The translations under genes were made by a program, and so were the position numbers. Positions 26,410 to 38,279 of a DNA stretch of 64,000 nt are shown piece after piece. The DNA comes from Sycobia sp. Sy_11 (lineage: Eukaryota > Arthropoda > Insecta > Hymenoptera > Epichrysomallidae): positions 1,054,501-1,118,500 of the forward strand of contig JACCIC010000099.1 in the NCBI GenBank assembly GCA_018907035.1, written 5' to 3'. The notes under the pieces were generated by a model that ran no database searches, was not told the origin of the DNA, and worked only from the letters and a program-made list of their open reading frames with translations. Positions within the stretch are counted from its first letter, which is position 1. Each line of letters begins with the position of its first letter.

Positions 26410-26640
26410 ACTCACCGATCACGAAACGAGATCCCAATAAAGAAAGAAGAGCCTTCTCCTTTGATAATGCTATGCATATAATATAATATAACGCAATCGA
26501 TTGAGCGCGCCCGAGCATCCCTTCTCCCTCTAGCTCCTGCCGCAGCTGCATCATCCCGCGGTCGGAGGCCGCGCGCCGATGGAAAGGGATTTTCTTCTTC
26601 TGCTTCTTTATATTGTTTGTCAATTACTCGCCGTTGAAAA
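25980..26640. other. CpG-rich island interrupted by (TA)n
   Basis: GC-rich sequence downstream of the cuticle gene, with a 64-base (TA)n tract in the middle. There is no recognisable protein frame. Confidence 0.5.
26343..26406. repeat. (TA)n microsatellite
   Basis: A 64-base TA tract. It is flanked by short inverted copies (AGTTTCTATA to its left, TATAGAAACT to its right), so the whole block is an extended palindrome. Confidence 0.95.
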
Positions 26641-26716
26641 CCAGCCCTTGGCAAAGAGTTTTAATAATAAAAAATTATATACGTTTCAGGTCTTCGTGAA
26701 AAATATTAAGACGGTC

Positions 26717-26784
<68 letters not shown>
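26717..26784. repeat. (ATT)n followed by (TA)n
   Basis: A compound microsatellite: about 30 bases of ATT repeats followed by about 36 bases of TA repeats. Confidence 0.9.
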
Positions 26785-26789
<5 letters not shown>

Positions 26790-27179
26790 GTACACCAAAA
26801 AACCGTTCGCACTGTGTTTGAATACTGTGAAATGCAAACGTTTTAACCATCGAGCGCGGTACTGGCAATGTTTCCAGAAAACAATTGCGAATAATATTAA
26901 TGTTATAGAATATGTTTAATCGACTGGAATTACACTAATTTTATATTAAATATTTGTGTACTTTTTTAACGAATAATTATAAAATATTTTCAACAGTTCG
27001 TCTACGCTGTCTTTCATATATCAACTCTATCTCATATCTTAACTCCCCTAAAAACTTTTGGCTAAAGCTTATTATGGTAAAAAACAGTATTAAATATTAC
27101 TCGTAAAGTAATTCGTGCTCAGTGTCAGCGGGTGCAATATATTGCATTTCAAAACTGTGGCAGTGGACTTCCTCTATGT

Positions 27180-28050
27180 CAAGCGCGACCTGTTTATTTT
27201 TTATGCGAAGGGTAGGTGTTGCGCCGCCTCTCGACTATAACTTTAGATAAGAAGCGAGACTTGCTCAACATCTCGCACGCGTGAAGTGTTCTAGAGGGCG
27301 GCGATAAATAACTTGCCAGCCTATATAAAGAAGCGGATACGACAGTTCGAGAATGAGAGTAAAAGCAAAACGCCCAACCAGTTTGGAGAGCAGCGAGAAA
27401 AAGAGCGAAAGAAGGGGGGGAGGCAGTGAAAAAAAAACAACAGAAAAAAAGGAATCGCCGAGCGACCTTGCCGGCCTTCGAACTACCTTCGCAGATAAAC
27501 ATATATTTATAATGCTACATACACACTTCGCCGGTGAAATGAGCCAGGGGACAGGCACGCACTCGCTGAAGGAAAGGTTCGAGACAAGCGGTTACGACTA
27601 TTGTGGACAGGTTGTATGTGCTTTATACCAGGCCACACCCCGGAATTTCAGATTTACACTTGGCTCGCCTCTATAAAAGTCTACCCCTTCTCTTCCCTTT
27701 CCTCCTCCATATTTACGCACGCGCCCGATCGACATTCCTTATCCTCTGTTGCCGAGCGGCGACCGCGCTCCATACTCTAAAGTCCCCCATTGTCTCTGCG
27801 ACGCGACTACCATTCGCGGAAGAATGGTCAGTCGCTCGCTCTGCTCCTCTCCCACCACCACCTTCTTCTTTTTGTTTTTCAACGTTCACGGGAGCCCGGC
27901 AAATAATTGGCGGGGGCTTTAAGCAACGTCCGTAATGAGGAGACGTTGTCCTTTTCGTTGGCCACCTCTGATTGCTTCGATTCGAAGACGCTCGAAACGT
28001 TCCATTGTCGCTAAGGGAGGAGATATGCCTTTACAGCCTATTGTCCTTGC
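27180..28050. other. GC-rich island with TATA-like sites, no gene assigned
   Basis: About 0.9 kb of moderately GC-rich DNA with TATATAAA at 27322-27329 and TATAAAAG at 27672-27679 on the + strand. No open frame downstream has a recognisable domain, signal peptide or splice pattern. It could be a promoter region of an unrecognised transcript. Confidence 0.35.
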
Positions 28051-28059
28051 GGGTTAACA

Positions 28060-31000
28060 TTTTTCTCTTTCGCAAAGTTCGACCTGTTCGATAGACTGTT
28101 GTTCCGTTGACATGTTTTCGATTTCGCAGTTCGACTAAAGATTTGTAAATATGCTGGACGAGTTGACAAGCGTTACAGTAAGATAATTGAAACGGTAAGC
28201 TATTTTAATTTGCCGATTTTGTCTTGTAATACCGATCGTTTACATAGTTGCCACAAACTTAAAACTAAAATATGGAATATAAATGCAATAAATAAGGTAT
28301 TTCATTTTCTTATTAATTTTTCAAAATATTTTACACACATAATCAGCGTGATTTTAAATAAAGGCATTTGTAACGCTACTCTGGAGTCAACGAAATCCCA
28401 TAATAATAATTGTATTTCTTATCTTATTTTTAATATATACTTAAATAATATATAAAAACTAATACAATAACTCTCTTAATTTATTTTCATTTTCCATAAT
28501 TGTTCATTTTCACCTGGAATAATGAAAATACTTTAATGTCTATTACGGACATAACTAAAGATTTCTTTAAATAATTTAAATGATTGCGTATCATTGACAA
28601 TATCAATAATTAAAAGTTTAAAGACTTTACTAATAATAATTTAATACCTAACTCTGATTTACAACTTCATATTTAAGATAAAACAATAAAATAATTTTTC
28701 AAAAAACTAAGAAATGTCATATCGATAGATATACTATTGGCATTAACTATATAATACGAACGATTTTCAATGTACCTTATCTCAATATATAGACCGGAAA
28801 TTCAGATTAATTTGGTTAAATCTATAATTTTATTTTAAACTACATAAGACAGTTTTTATGTAATTTACCATTATGTTTAATCCAGGAGTCCATGTAGAGC
28901 ATGTAAATGCATATAACTATCTGTTATTTATAAATATTAAAATCTATAAATACGATTTCTACATTAACAAGATTTGCAACAGTTTAATTCCATTGCGTTA
29001 GCTGCAAAATACCGATCTAGCACTCGAAGTGTTCGAAAGCATTTCGTTACACAATTAATCTCATTCCTTCAACTATACAAAACAGTTTCTGGAACACATT
29101 TATGGCTCAAATTTACGATTATATATATATATATATATGAATGTATATATCTATGTTTATAGAACTGTACAATGTCACGTAAATCAGAATGTATAGAAGA
29201 AATATAGCAGAATCTCGCTGCCAATCTAGTTCTCCTTTTGCTTTATATACCTAAACTAGCTGGTCAATCATAACAAGACTTAAGTGATTTTGATCTTGCA
29301 CCGTTACGCTCGTTAACTGCTTCCGAGGACTATACATAATTTCATAAGGAATACTCTCCGCGTGTTTCGATTCTTTGTATAATGATGAATCTGAAAATTA
29401 TGCATAAAGTATTTAGAAAAAGTAAAGCATTCATGTTTTATGCGTTAGCCTGTTAGCGAGTCTTAATTATTATTATAGTATTTATGCAAATGTAGATGAT
29501 GAGTCATAGCAAGGTCCATTCATCCAATGAATTCCAGATCTTGCTTATATTATATTGGTAAACTTCGATTTTCTTTTGGCTGAAAATATGCTTTGATTCA
29601 TTTGGAACACGTGGCAAAGAGTCTTATATACATGATGAAAATTACCTGGATTTTCGAGCGTCTTACCGAGCGTGCTTCGACATTTCGAAAGAACTATCTG
29701 CGTTGGTAAGATACCTACGGTAACGATTAAGCCCAACAATTTTATATATACATATGACAGGTCTCAAAAGCACTTACAGATGTCGTGATAGCGTTTAGAT
29801 TATAAACAAAATAACATACAAAGTTTCAATGTATTCATGTAGAATTCGGCACTTCGATCCTATTCCAACAACAAAAGAGTTTTTCACATCGAAACAGATG
29901 TGATTGTATGCAATTTTAAATATGGATTTATGCATTTAATATTATAAAAATTAAAATATTTAAAGTGATATAAACTGAAAATAAATTTCTCCAATCTTAA
30001 TGATATGAAGATAATTGTTTTAATTGTCGAAAAGCAAACTAAAGTTAAAAGAAGCAGATCTAAGACTGTTAAATTTGTTCACTTACTCCAATAGTTAAAT
30101 CTATAATTATAATATTAAAATAATTTATTATATCTTTTATTATCAAGTTTTTCAAAGTAAAAATTACTTAATCTATTTATGAGTTAAATATTTTTTGAAA
30201 GACGAAAAATTACAATATTAGTATATATTATTTTAAGAAATCTTTCTCTAACTTTCGTTCTAGAATGTACGTATAATATATTTATTGATTTTCACTTTTC
30301 TAATGTAAGCTTGGAGTAACATCCAACAATAGATATTTAAATATTAACATATATAAGAATGATCACAAAATTTAATTACTAACTTTCAACCATGTATCCA
30401 TTTACCTACAGAACTATAAAAATTGGAAATAAACGATTATAAATGTTTCATCTTCTCAGATTTGGTTTTGAATAAAATTAAATTGCTGTCATTTGGAAAT
30501 CAACATACATAACAGTTATAAAAGTAAGTGGAAATAATAATTTCTGAACAGTTATACGCGTTGATAAAACAAATAAATAATGTACATGTTGCGTCTTATT
30601 ATAAATTAAGATCTATATAAACAGTAAAAACACTAGCATTAATGTATTTATTATTTTTAAAAATTTTAATGAACTATTATATTTTATAACTTCATAATCG
30701 ATCAAAAACCAAAAATAAAAACACTTTTATCCTGTTTCTTACATTCTTAGAGAACGATCAGAATAAAATGCAGAAATACATATTTAAAGACATTAACATA
30801 ATGTATAGTCATTATAATAATTGATGAAAATGATTAATAATTTCTAAAATTTTGGTACTTATCGAGAAAATACTAATAGTATTTTACAATATTCGCTTTG
30901 CTCGTGCGCTAACTGCTCGCCGTGAAATAATAAAGTTACTTAAAATCTCACGTATCGTATACTATTTTATAGCTTATGTGATATAAAGCCGACAAATTTA

Positions 31001-33110
31001 GTATAATATATCATTATTTAAAAAACGGAGTTGTTTAAACAATTTTAATAGTCACTGTTCTCCTACGATGAACTAAATCGATTCCACTGGGAACCGCTTC
31101 GACTCCAAAGAGTAAGCGAGATAAAATATGTATGATTATTTATCTATCCATTAAGAGAAGGCAAATCATTTGAATTCTTCTATTTGATTTACAGAATAAT
31201 ATAAGACCTTGAAAAAATAGTAATTTTTAACAGTATTGTCATATTAGAATAAATGGATTGCACAATTCCTGTGGATTTTGTAAGGGCAAAATGCCAATCA
31301 AGACTATTTAAAAAAAATCAGTGAGCTGTCAAATTTTTTTAATGTTATATTCTTTATATTAATTGTTTAAACTAAAATTGTTATGTATGTTAGATTCATA
31401 ACATATAATATATAGTTTAAAAATAAAACGATAAAAAATTTATTTAAAAAATATCTGTTCATCCAGCGTAAAGAAATATTTTATTTATATCATATAATTC
31501 TTTACTAAAGGTCAAAAAAAATTTTTTATTGATTCTAATAAAGTTTTTATTAAGGACTGTTTGGATAAATCTTTATTGAATGTACGCTTTAATATAAATT
31601 GAATTTAACTTCGAATTCAGGAACTTATATTACAATTTATGTTATTTTTTTAGTATATTCTTACGATATACATGGAATTTTGCTTATTTATCTACTCATT
31701 ATTATATTAAAAAAACTTTATATGGTAAGTTTGATAATTGGAAATAGATATTTACAAGCCCGTAACTTAAATAAATTTATTTTTATATCGCGAAATTATA
31801 GACAATTCAAGTTCGCACACGCGTGCGTTAAATTTGGGCATAGGTTACGGAGTTCTATAAAAATAGCTAAAAATGCAATTCTTTATTAAGGGATTATAGC
31901 CAAATCCAAATAAGTCAATTTAATTAATTGGAGGATCAAATTAATATATAATTACTTGGTAAAACTGATTTAAAATAAAAAACCAAGGCTAATATATTTT
32001 CAAACAAGTAAGTACTTTCACAAGAGCGATGTATAGCATCGACTTGTCTTTTGGTTAATTAAGCCAAAGTTTAAGACTTAACTTATAGGGTATATGTATT
32101 ATAAATTTATAATTATATTTATATGTAAAACATTATTTATATATATATTAGATTATAGGATATTTAGATATTAACATAGATAGACACTAAAATATAGGCT
32201 TATTGACAAAATAAATTGGTGACACTTCTATTTCCAGCCCCTATGAGTTCATTAGAATAAAATATAGAAATTGGAATTTAGATGTATTTACATATCTAGC
32301 CATTATAAAGAAATATAAAAATTATAATTTTTGAAAATTGTTTTTATTTTTCAATAAAACTATAATATATATGAAACTATAATCATTGAAACAGGACACT
32401 AAATCTATTGAATTTATATGTTTCGCTAGGGATCGGCTTCCGAAACATGTATCCTCTCTTCTGGTCAATGAAGTGTCCACTAAAAAATGAGCATACCATT
32501 GCGGATTTGAGACGAATTACATTATTATCCAAATCTACGTTACTTTGACTATTGATGAGTATTATTGTTGCTAAGGCTTTTGCAACTACACTGAGCGAAA
32601 AGAAACGTTATATTTACTGAGTGACTTTGGTAAAATGTTTCTCGAACTCCCCACGTTGGCGTTACGGGAGACTCACGTAGTCTTAAGTTGAGATTTTTTT
32701 ATAGAAACGGGTGTTTGAAAACGTATTAACGCTCTGTTATATTTACTTTATACACAAAGTGAAGCGTAGTTTCGCTTTAGGTTAATATATACCAAAGAAT
32801 AATCAAAAATCAATTCTTTTGTGATTAACATGTTAAAAAATTGAAAATTAAACAACTTCATTTAGTAAATTTTAGGTAAGTTTCAAAATATTTATTACAA
32901 TATTTCTGTTATGTATACGGTTATGTTATTTTGTGTTGTTTTGTATCTTCGGTATTAATAATTGCATCACGCGAATTTATAGGCAATATTTGATACATCA
33001 TCATCTTTAACGCCTATTTTTTTACTAAAAGATATATAGAGAATAAAACTCCAAATTGTCAGAATTATAACAGATCTACGACATGTTAATTTATTATACA
33101 ATAACAAAAA
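28060..33110. other. AT-rich DNA, no recognised gene
   Basis: Only short frames without family features were found. There is no RNA gene or mobile element I can support. Confidence 0.5.
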
Positions 33111-33119
33111 AATACTGTT

Positions 33120-33600
33120 TTATTAATTTTTCTTCAATAGTTTCAAAATTATTGCTTTAATATAAATATTTTTTATAAAAGTTGTCCAGGAGATAACTCT
33201 GAACAAATGCAGATATAAGCCAATGTATAATATATAAATTAATTCTTTAAAATTTCATAGGGTTTTATTTTAAAATCCCAAATTACTTTTATTTCATCTT
33301 TTGATTTTGTCATAATATTATACATTTTTATATTGTAAATGTTAGATTGTAAATAATAATGTATTTCTTAACGAGTACGAACTTATTATAAACTTCTGTA
33401 TATAAGAACAGTTTTAACAAATATACATAAAATATTTCTAGTTATCATTCATTTGCATGAACTGTTTGAATATATAATATATAATATTTACATATTAGTT
33501 AAGAAATACATTATAATTTACAATGTAACTGTGTAACAATGTAAAATATTATTACAAGCAATCGTTTTGAAACTATTGAAGAAAAAGTAGTAAAAAAGCT
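33120..33600. repeat. Imperfect inverted repeat, MITE-like
   Basis: Sequences near 33122-33165 and 33340-33372 recur in inverted orientation at about 33500-33600. TTTTCTTCAATAGTTTCAAA occurs on the + strand at the left and its complement at the right. ATAATGTATTTCTTAA lies near the loop on the left, with its complement on the right. The arms are imperfect and no ORF lies between them, so a small non-autonomous foldback element is the simplest reading. Confidence 0.5.
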
Positions 33601-34403
33601 TTTGTAATAAATAAATACGTCGCCGACCTTTTACGAATCTGACAATTGAGGATTGCAATCTCGGTTACGTTCAGTGTAAAAAACATAAGATTTGGAGAAA
33701 AATTTGGTAATTAAGTCATTTTGGACCTAATTTGACTAGACTATGCATTTTATATTACATTTTAAAATATATGAAAGTTTTTCTCGAAACATGACCAAAA
33801 TAAAATTAATTGTTTTTCAATGTTAATATTTATTGCAGAAGCCGGAATAAACGAAGAAATTTTTTATGAGATAGAGATGTTAAGTAATTTATTTTCTGCT
33901 TCTGAATGTGGGTACAAAATATTTAGTTTAAATTTTAAAAATTTGAAAGATATCAATGTAAGAACAAAACAATAAATAATGATGTAATTGCTGAAGCAAC
34001 AATTATATCAGCAAATTCATTTTCACATCAAGAATATTTTAATATATTACTTTCCATCACTGCCAGTAACGAAAATAACACTTATATAGAACAATCAATG
34101 TCATCAATATCATATTCATTTACATAATCAGAACGTATGATTATTAATTAAATATATTGCAATATATTTTTTAATAACAAAAAATAGTATTTACACCTTT
34201 TTTTCTAAATTTCGAGCAACTGAATTACTATTACCTTTTTTCTATAATGTCGAGCAACAGAAAATTTATTGATGTGCATGTGGATTGATATTACGTATAT
34301 ATAAATAATTTCAATTATCTGGAAAATAATTGAAATTACTGAAATAGAAATTGTAAAACCACTTTTTAATACATCTTTATTCTAACAAACAGTTTATTAT
34401 AAA

Positions 34404-34437
34404 TACACACACACGCGCGCGCGCACGCACATACACC

Positions 34438-34470
<33 letters not shown>
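34404..34470. repeat. (AC)n/(GC)n microsatellite flanking the LINE
   Basis: A mixed ACACAC / GCGCGC / ACACAC tract that ends exactly where ORF1 sequence of the R1-type element begins. It is probably the insertion target. Confidence 0.9.
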
Positions 34471-34472
<2 letters not shown>

Positions 34473-35034
34473 ACGGACAGCCAAAGATGCACATGAGTTG
34501 GCACGCATTGTTGAATCTAAGGTTGGCCATAGCGCATCCACTTCGGTCCTGAGTAATCTCATTACATTGGAGATTAAAGATATAGATGAGGTCACTTCAA
34601 AGGATGAAGTATTAGAGGCTCTGAGAACACACCTCGAGCTAAAGGAGACTAACCTACTAATTGCTCGTTCCTTGCGGCAAGCTTATGGGGGTACTCAGAC
34701 GGCGGTGGTGTCTGTACCATATAGCCACGCAGCTGAGCTACTACGTGTAGGGCATGTTCGAATCGGATGGGTCAGCTGCAGAGTTCGAAAAAAAACAGAA
34801 ATAAAGCGCTGCTTCAGGTGTTGGCAGATTGGCCATTTAGCGTCCGTGTGCTCGGGCCCTGACAGAACTAAACTTTGCAGGCACTGCGGTGGAAAAGACC
34901 ATCTATCCAAGCTGTGTGTAAACGGGCCCTGCTGTTTACTCTGTAAATGTGAAGGAAAAAAGGAGATTAACCATCCAGCATACAGCTATAAGTGCCCGAT
35001 TACCGTGGAGTTTTTAAACAGACATAAAACATGA
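34471..35034 (+). pseudogene. ORF1 (Gag-like) of R1-clade LINE, N-terminally truncated
   Basis: The open frame continues from the AC repeat junction to a TGA at 35032-35034. What remains is about 187 residues, against several hundred in complete R1-clade ORF1 proteins. The C-terminal half carries zinc knuckles: CFRCWQIGHLASVC and CRHCGGKDHLSKLC (both CX2CX4HX4C) and a third, longer Cys/His cluster beginning CCLLC. From family knowledge the protein binds element RNA in the RNP. The N-terminal region is missing and no authentic start codon remains. The stop overlaps the ORF2 start as ATGA. Confidence 0.8.
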
Positions 35035-38033
35035 AAATACTCCAACTGAATACCAACCATTGCGTAGCAGCTCATGACCTGCTGAAACAGACAATAAAGG
35101 AGCTAAGAATAGACATTGCTGTAATCTCCGAACCATATTGCGACAGGGTCAGACCACAGCGCTGGATAAGTGACACAAGCAATAGAGCTGCCCTCTGGAT
35201 TGGTCAAAATAGGCAGGTACTAAAGCAGTCGAGTCATCGGAGCGAATTGATATCCTGGGCTAAAATACAAGAAATATACGTCTTTAGTGTATATGCTCCT
35301 CCAAGCTTGACGGACAAGCAGTTTGAAATCCTTGTAGCTAAATTAGTTGATGAAGCCATGGACAAGAAACCATTATTAATCGGTGGCGATTTTAACGCGT
35401 GGTCCACAGCCTGGGGAAGCGCTTCAACAAATAACAGAGGTAGTATGCTGCTTGATGGCCTTAATTCTCTTCAACTCCACGTGGTTAATAAGGGATCTGA
35501 ATCCACTTTCATTAGGGGTGATAAACAATCAGTCATTGATGTAACATTCGCCAGTGATGACTTGATTCAGCGGATCCTTAACTGGAGAGTAAGCGACCTT
35601 TACACCCACAGTGATCACAGGGCGATCTTGTATGAGATTGCAGAGAAGAAAGTAAAGAACAAGTGCAATGAGTGGATGCCCACACGGAAATGGAACATCA
35701 GATCGCTAGACTGTGAAGTGTTCGCCACTATAATATCAGAAGAGCGTTTAGAATATGGTGCACCAGGCCATCTGGCAAATGCACTCATGAAGCATATCTC
35801 TGAAGCATGTGATGCATCGATGACTAGGACTAAGAGCGGATTTAAACATCGTCAATCTGTCTACTGGTGGACAAATGAAATTGCAGAATTGCGCAAACAA
35901 TGTCATCGCGCACGTAGACTTGCCCAGAGAGCCCGCACCCATCGTGATACGTTTAATAGTTTATTTAAAGAAGCACAGAGAGTGCTTGTCAAGGCCATTA
36001 AGGCAAGCAAGCGTCGATGCTGGCTTGAACTGTGTGCAGAGGCCAACAATGACTTATGGGGACGACCATACAAAACAGTCATGGCACGATTGAGTAGGGC
36101 ACCAATACAACCCACTAGCACGGTATTGATTGATAAGATTGTTTCCGCTCTCTTTCCCAATGACATTCATGGGACTGTACTGCACACGCAACACTCGGAC
36201 GATATACCTCCTATAACAGAAATGGAGCTACATAATGCTTACGCTAAGACTAGAGACAATGCTGCCCCTGGCCCTGATGGTATCCCTAATGCGGCAGTTA
36301 AGTTGGCGATTCAGAAGAATCCAGCTATATTTCTAAAAGTGTATAATGCTTGTCTTCTTGAGGGTATTTTTCCTGATTGCTGGAAAACTCAAAGGTTAGT
36401 CCTGTTACCTAAGGGCAATAAGCCACTTGATGATCCTTCATCATACAGGCCATTGTGTATGCTCGACACGGTAGGTAAAATATTTGAAAAAATAATATGT
36501 AGCCGACTGGAAGCATTCACTGAAGGATTGCACGGCTTATCCTCACGCCAATTTGGATTTCGGAAATCAAAATCAACAGTCGATGCTATTAAACTGGTAG
36601 TGTGTACCGCAAGAGATGCAATCAGTGGTAAGAGATGGAAAGGTGGCACTAAACAGTATTGTGCCATTGTCGCTCTAGATGTCAAGAATGCCTTTAATTC
36701 AGCGCGCTGGTCTTCTATTATGAGTTCTCTTAAAGAGTTCGGAGTACCTGGTTATTTACAGAATGTCGTGGCCAGCTACTTTGAGAATAGGATAATATTA
36801 TACCGAACGGATGAAGGCACTGTATCGCATAAGGTTACTGCGGGAGTCCCCCAGGGCTCAGTTATGGGACCTATATTGTGGAATATTATGTATGATGGCG
36901 TGTTGAGGATTCCACAACCGCCTGGTTCAATAACAGTAGGGTACGCCGACGATATCGCTCTAGTAGTGACGGCTAAGACCCTTGATGAACTTACTGAAAA
37001 TGCCAATGAGGCAATCAGCAACATCAGTAGATGGATTAAGACGGCTGGTCTACAATTAGCGGAGCACAAGACAGAAGTAGTTCTTGTCAGCAGTCGTAAG
37101 AAGGTAGATAGTATTACTCTTAAAGTTGGTAGCTGCCGCATTAGTTCTGCGCCATCTTTACGATACTTGGGTGTCCAGCTTGATGCCAGGTTAAACTTCA
37201 AAGAACATCTAAAGATATCTGGCGAAAAAGCGCAACGAGTTTCAGCTGCCTTGTGTCGGCTCATGCCTAACATTGGTGGCCCACGTCCACCCCAGAGGAA
37301 ACTATTAGCTTATGTTGTTAATTCTGTCAGCATGTATGCAGCACCAATCTGGCATCATGCATGCGGAATTAAATCGTATTGTGAGTTGGCCATTGCGACC
37401 CGTCGTCGCTCCTGTATACGTATTATTAGTGGTTACAGGACGGTATCCACCGACGCAGCTGAGGTACTTGCCGGAATTCTTCCTTTCGATTTAGCTGCAG
37501 ATGAACTGGCTAGGCTGCATAACATATGTAAGACCGCAGTGGATTCCCTACAAGGTGCTAAAAATGTGGAACGTCATCGTTCTATAGAAATATGGCAAAA
37601 ACGATGGACCGATTCTAGCAAAGGCCGATGGACTTATCGTATCCTCCCAGACATACACAGATGGATCAACAGGAAACACGGGGAATTAGATTTCCACCTA
37701 ACTCAGTTGTTGACTGGACATGGTTGTTTTAGGTCCTATTTCCACCGCTTTCACCTGGATAATAATGATCTCTGCCCCATCTGTCCGACTTTGGTCGAGG
37801 ATGCTGAGCATATATTGGTGAGCTGCCCTCGTTTTAGAACACAACGTGAGCACTTGATGAACATCATCAATAAGCCAATAAGACCAGAGAGCATCCTATC
37901 AATAATGCTGGAATCTTCTGAAAACTGGAAGGCAGTAGCCAGTTTCGCAAAAGAGGTGATGACCAAACTTAGATATGCCGATAGAACTAGGCGAATGGCC
38001 CAGGATGAACCAGGCCAACTGATCCTATTTTAA
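35031..38033 (+). CDS. ORF2: endonuclease-reverse transcriptase of R1-clade LINE, 1000 aa
   Basis: The frame is uninterrupted from ATG to TAA. Residues 1 to about 210 form an AP-like endonuclease: LQLNTNHC near the start, ISEPY, GGDFNAWS with Asp120 and Asn122, VIDVTFA, and the terminal SDHRA. The reverse transcriptase (about 400-700) shows AAPGPDG, SYRPLCMLD, ALDVKNAF (Asp550), GVPQGSVMGP and YADD at 638-641. A C-terminal zinc motif has Cys915, Cys918, His927 and Cys932. The enzyme nicks chromosomal DNA and copies the element RNA there (target-primed reverse transcription). The ATG overlaps the ORF1 stop (ATGA), which suggests coupled reinitiation. All catalytic motifs appear intact, so this protein may be functional even though the copy is 5' truncated. 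Confidence 0.93.
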   Translation: MKILQLNTNHCVAAHDLLKQTIKELRIDIAVISEPYCDRVRPQRWISDTSNRAALWIGQNRQVLKQSSHRSELISWAKIQEIYVFSVYAPPSLTDKQFEILVAKLVDEAMDKKPLLIGGDFNAWSTAWGSASTNNRGSMLLDGLNSLQLHVVNKGSESTFIRGDKQSVIDVTFASDDLIQRILNWRVSDLYTHSDHRAILYEIAEKKVKNKCNEWMPTRKWNIRSLDCEVFATIISEERLEYGAPGHLANALMKHISEACDASMTRTKSGFKHRQSVYWWTNEIAELRKQCHRARRLAQRARTHRDTFNSLFKEAQRVLVKAIKASKRRCWLELCAEANNDLWGRPYKTVMARLSRAPIQPTSTVLIDKIVSALFPNDIHGTVLHTQHSDDIPPITEMELHNAYAKTRDNAAPGPDGIPNAAVKLAIQKNPAIFLKVYNACLLEGIFPDCWKTQRLVLLPKGNKPLDDPSSYRPLCMLDTVGKIFEKIICSRLEAFTEGLHGLSSRQFGFRKSKSTVDAIKLVVCTARDAISGKRWKGGTKQYCAIVALDVKNAFNSARWSSIMSSLKEFGVPGYLQNVVASYFENRIILYRTDEGTVSHKVTAGVPQGSVMGPILWNIMYDGVLRIPQPPGSITVGYADDIALVVTAKTLDELTENANEAISNISRWIKTAGLQLAEHKTEVVLVSSRKKVDSITLKVGSCRISSAPSLRYLGVQLDARLNFKEHLKISGEKAQRVSAALCRLMPNIGGPRPPQRKLLAYVVNSVSMYAAPIWHHACGIKSYCELAIATRRRSCIRIISGYRTVSTDAAEVLAGILPFDLAADELARLHNICKTAVDSLQGAKNVERHRSIEIWQKRWTDSSKGRWTYRILPDIHRWINRKHGELDFHLTQLLTGHGCFRSYFHRFHLDNNDLCPICPTLVEDAEHILVSCPRFRTQREHLMNIINKPIRPESILSIMLESSENWKAVASFAKEVMTKLRYADRTRRMAQDEPGQLILF

Positions 38034-38218
38034 GATACAGAAGACGAATACCGAACCCCTGATCACCTGTGTGGATGGGGGACGTAGGATAGTGTCATAA
38101 GAAGATGAGTCGTATAGGCTAATTAACAGCCCCGCCGAAGTAATATTCCCGGATAGTTCCGGCGGGATGCTGGTTTCGAGAGGCCACTAGTGCAGAGCTT
38201 GCTCTGCCTACGCCTAAT
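38034..38218 (+). other. 3' UTR of the LINE with two hairpins
   Basis: It contains a stem CCCGCCG (38131-38137) / CGGCGGG (38160-38166) and a tight hairpin GCAGAGC-TT-GCTCTGC (38192-38207). AATAAA at 38216-38221 merges into the poly(A). Such 3' structures are commonly what LINE reverse transcriptases recognise; that role is inferred here. Confidence 0.6.
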
Positions 38219-38223
38219 AAAAA

Positions 38224-38270
<47 letters not shown>
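38219..38270 (+). repeat. LINE poly(A) tail followed by (CA)n
   Basis: A run of 22 A passes directly into 15 CA units, the right flank of the microsatellite target. Confidence 0.95.
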
Positions 38271-38272
<2 letters not shown>

Positions 38273-38279
38273 CACAAAT

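Larger units (their letters stand above)
34471..38240 (+). mobile_element. R1-clade non-LTR retrotransposon, 5' truncated
   Basis: The element contains the 3' part of ORF1 (three CCHC motifs), an intact ORF2 (AP endonuclease, reverse transcriptase, C-terminal CCHC), a 3' UTR of about 185 bases and a 22-base poly(A). It is bounded on both sides by AC/CA microsatellite DNA, so no target duplication can be read. The domain order and triple CCHC ORF1 fit the R1 clade (R1, TRAS/SART, Waldo). The location inside (AC)n recalls Waldo-type elements, which are known for simple-repeat targets. The truncation of ORF1 fits incomplete reverse transcription. Confidence 0.85.
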
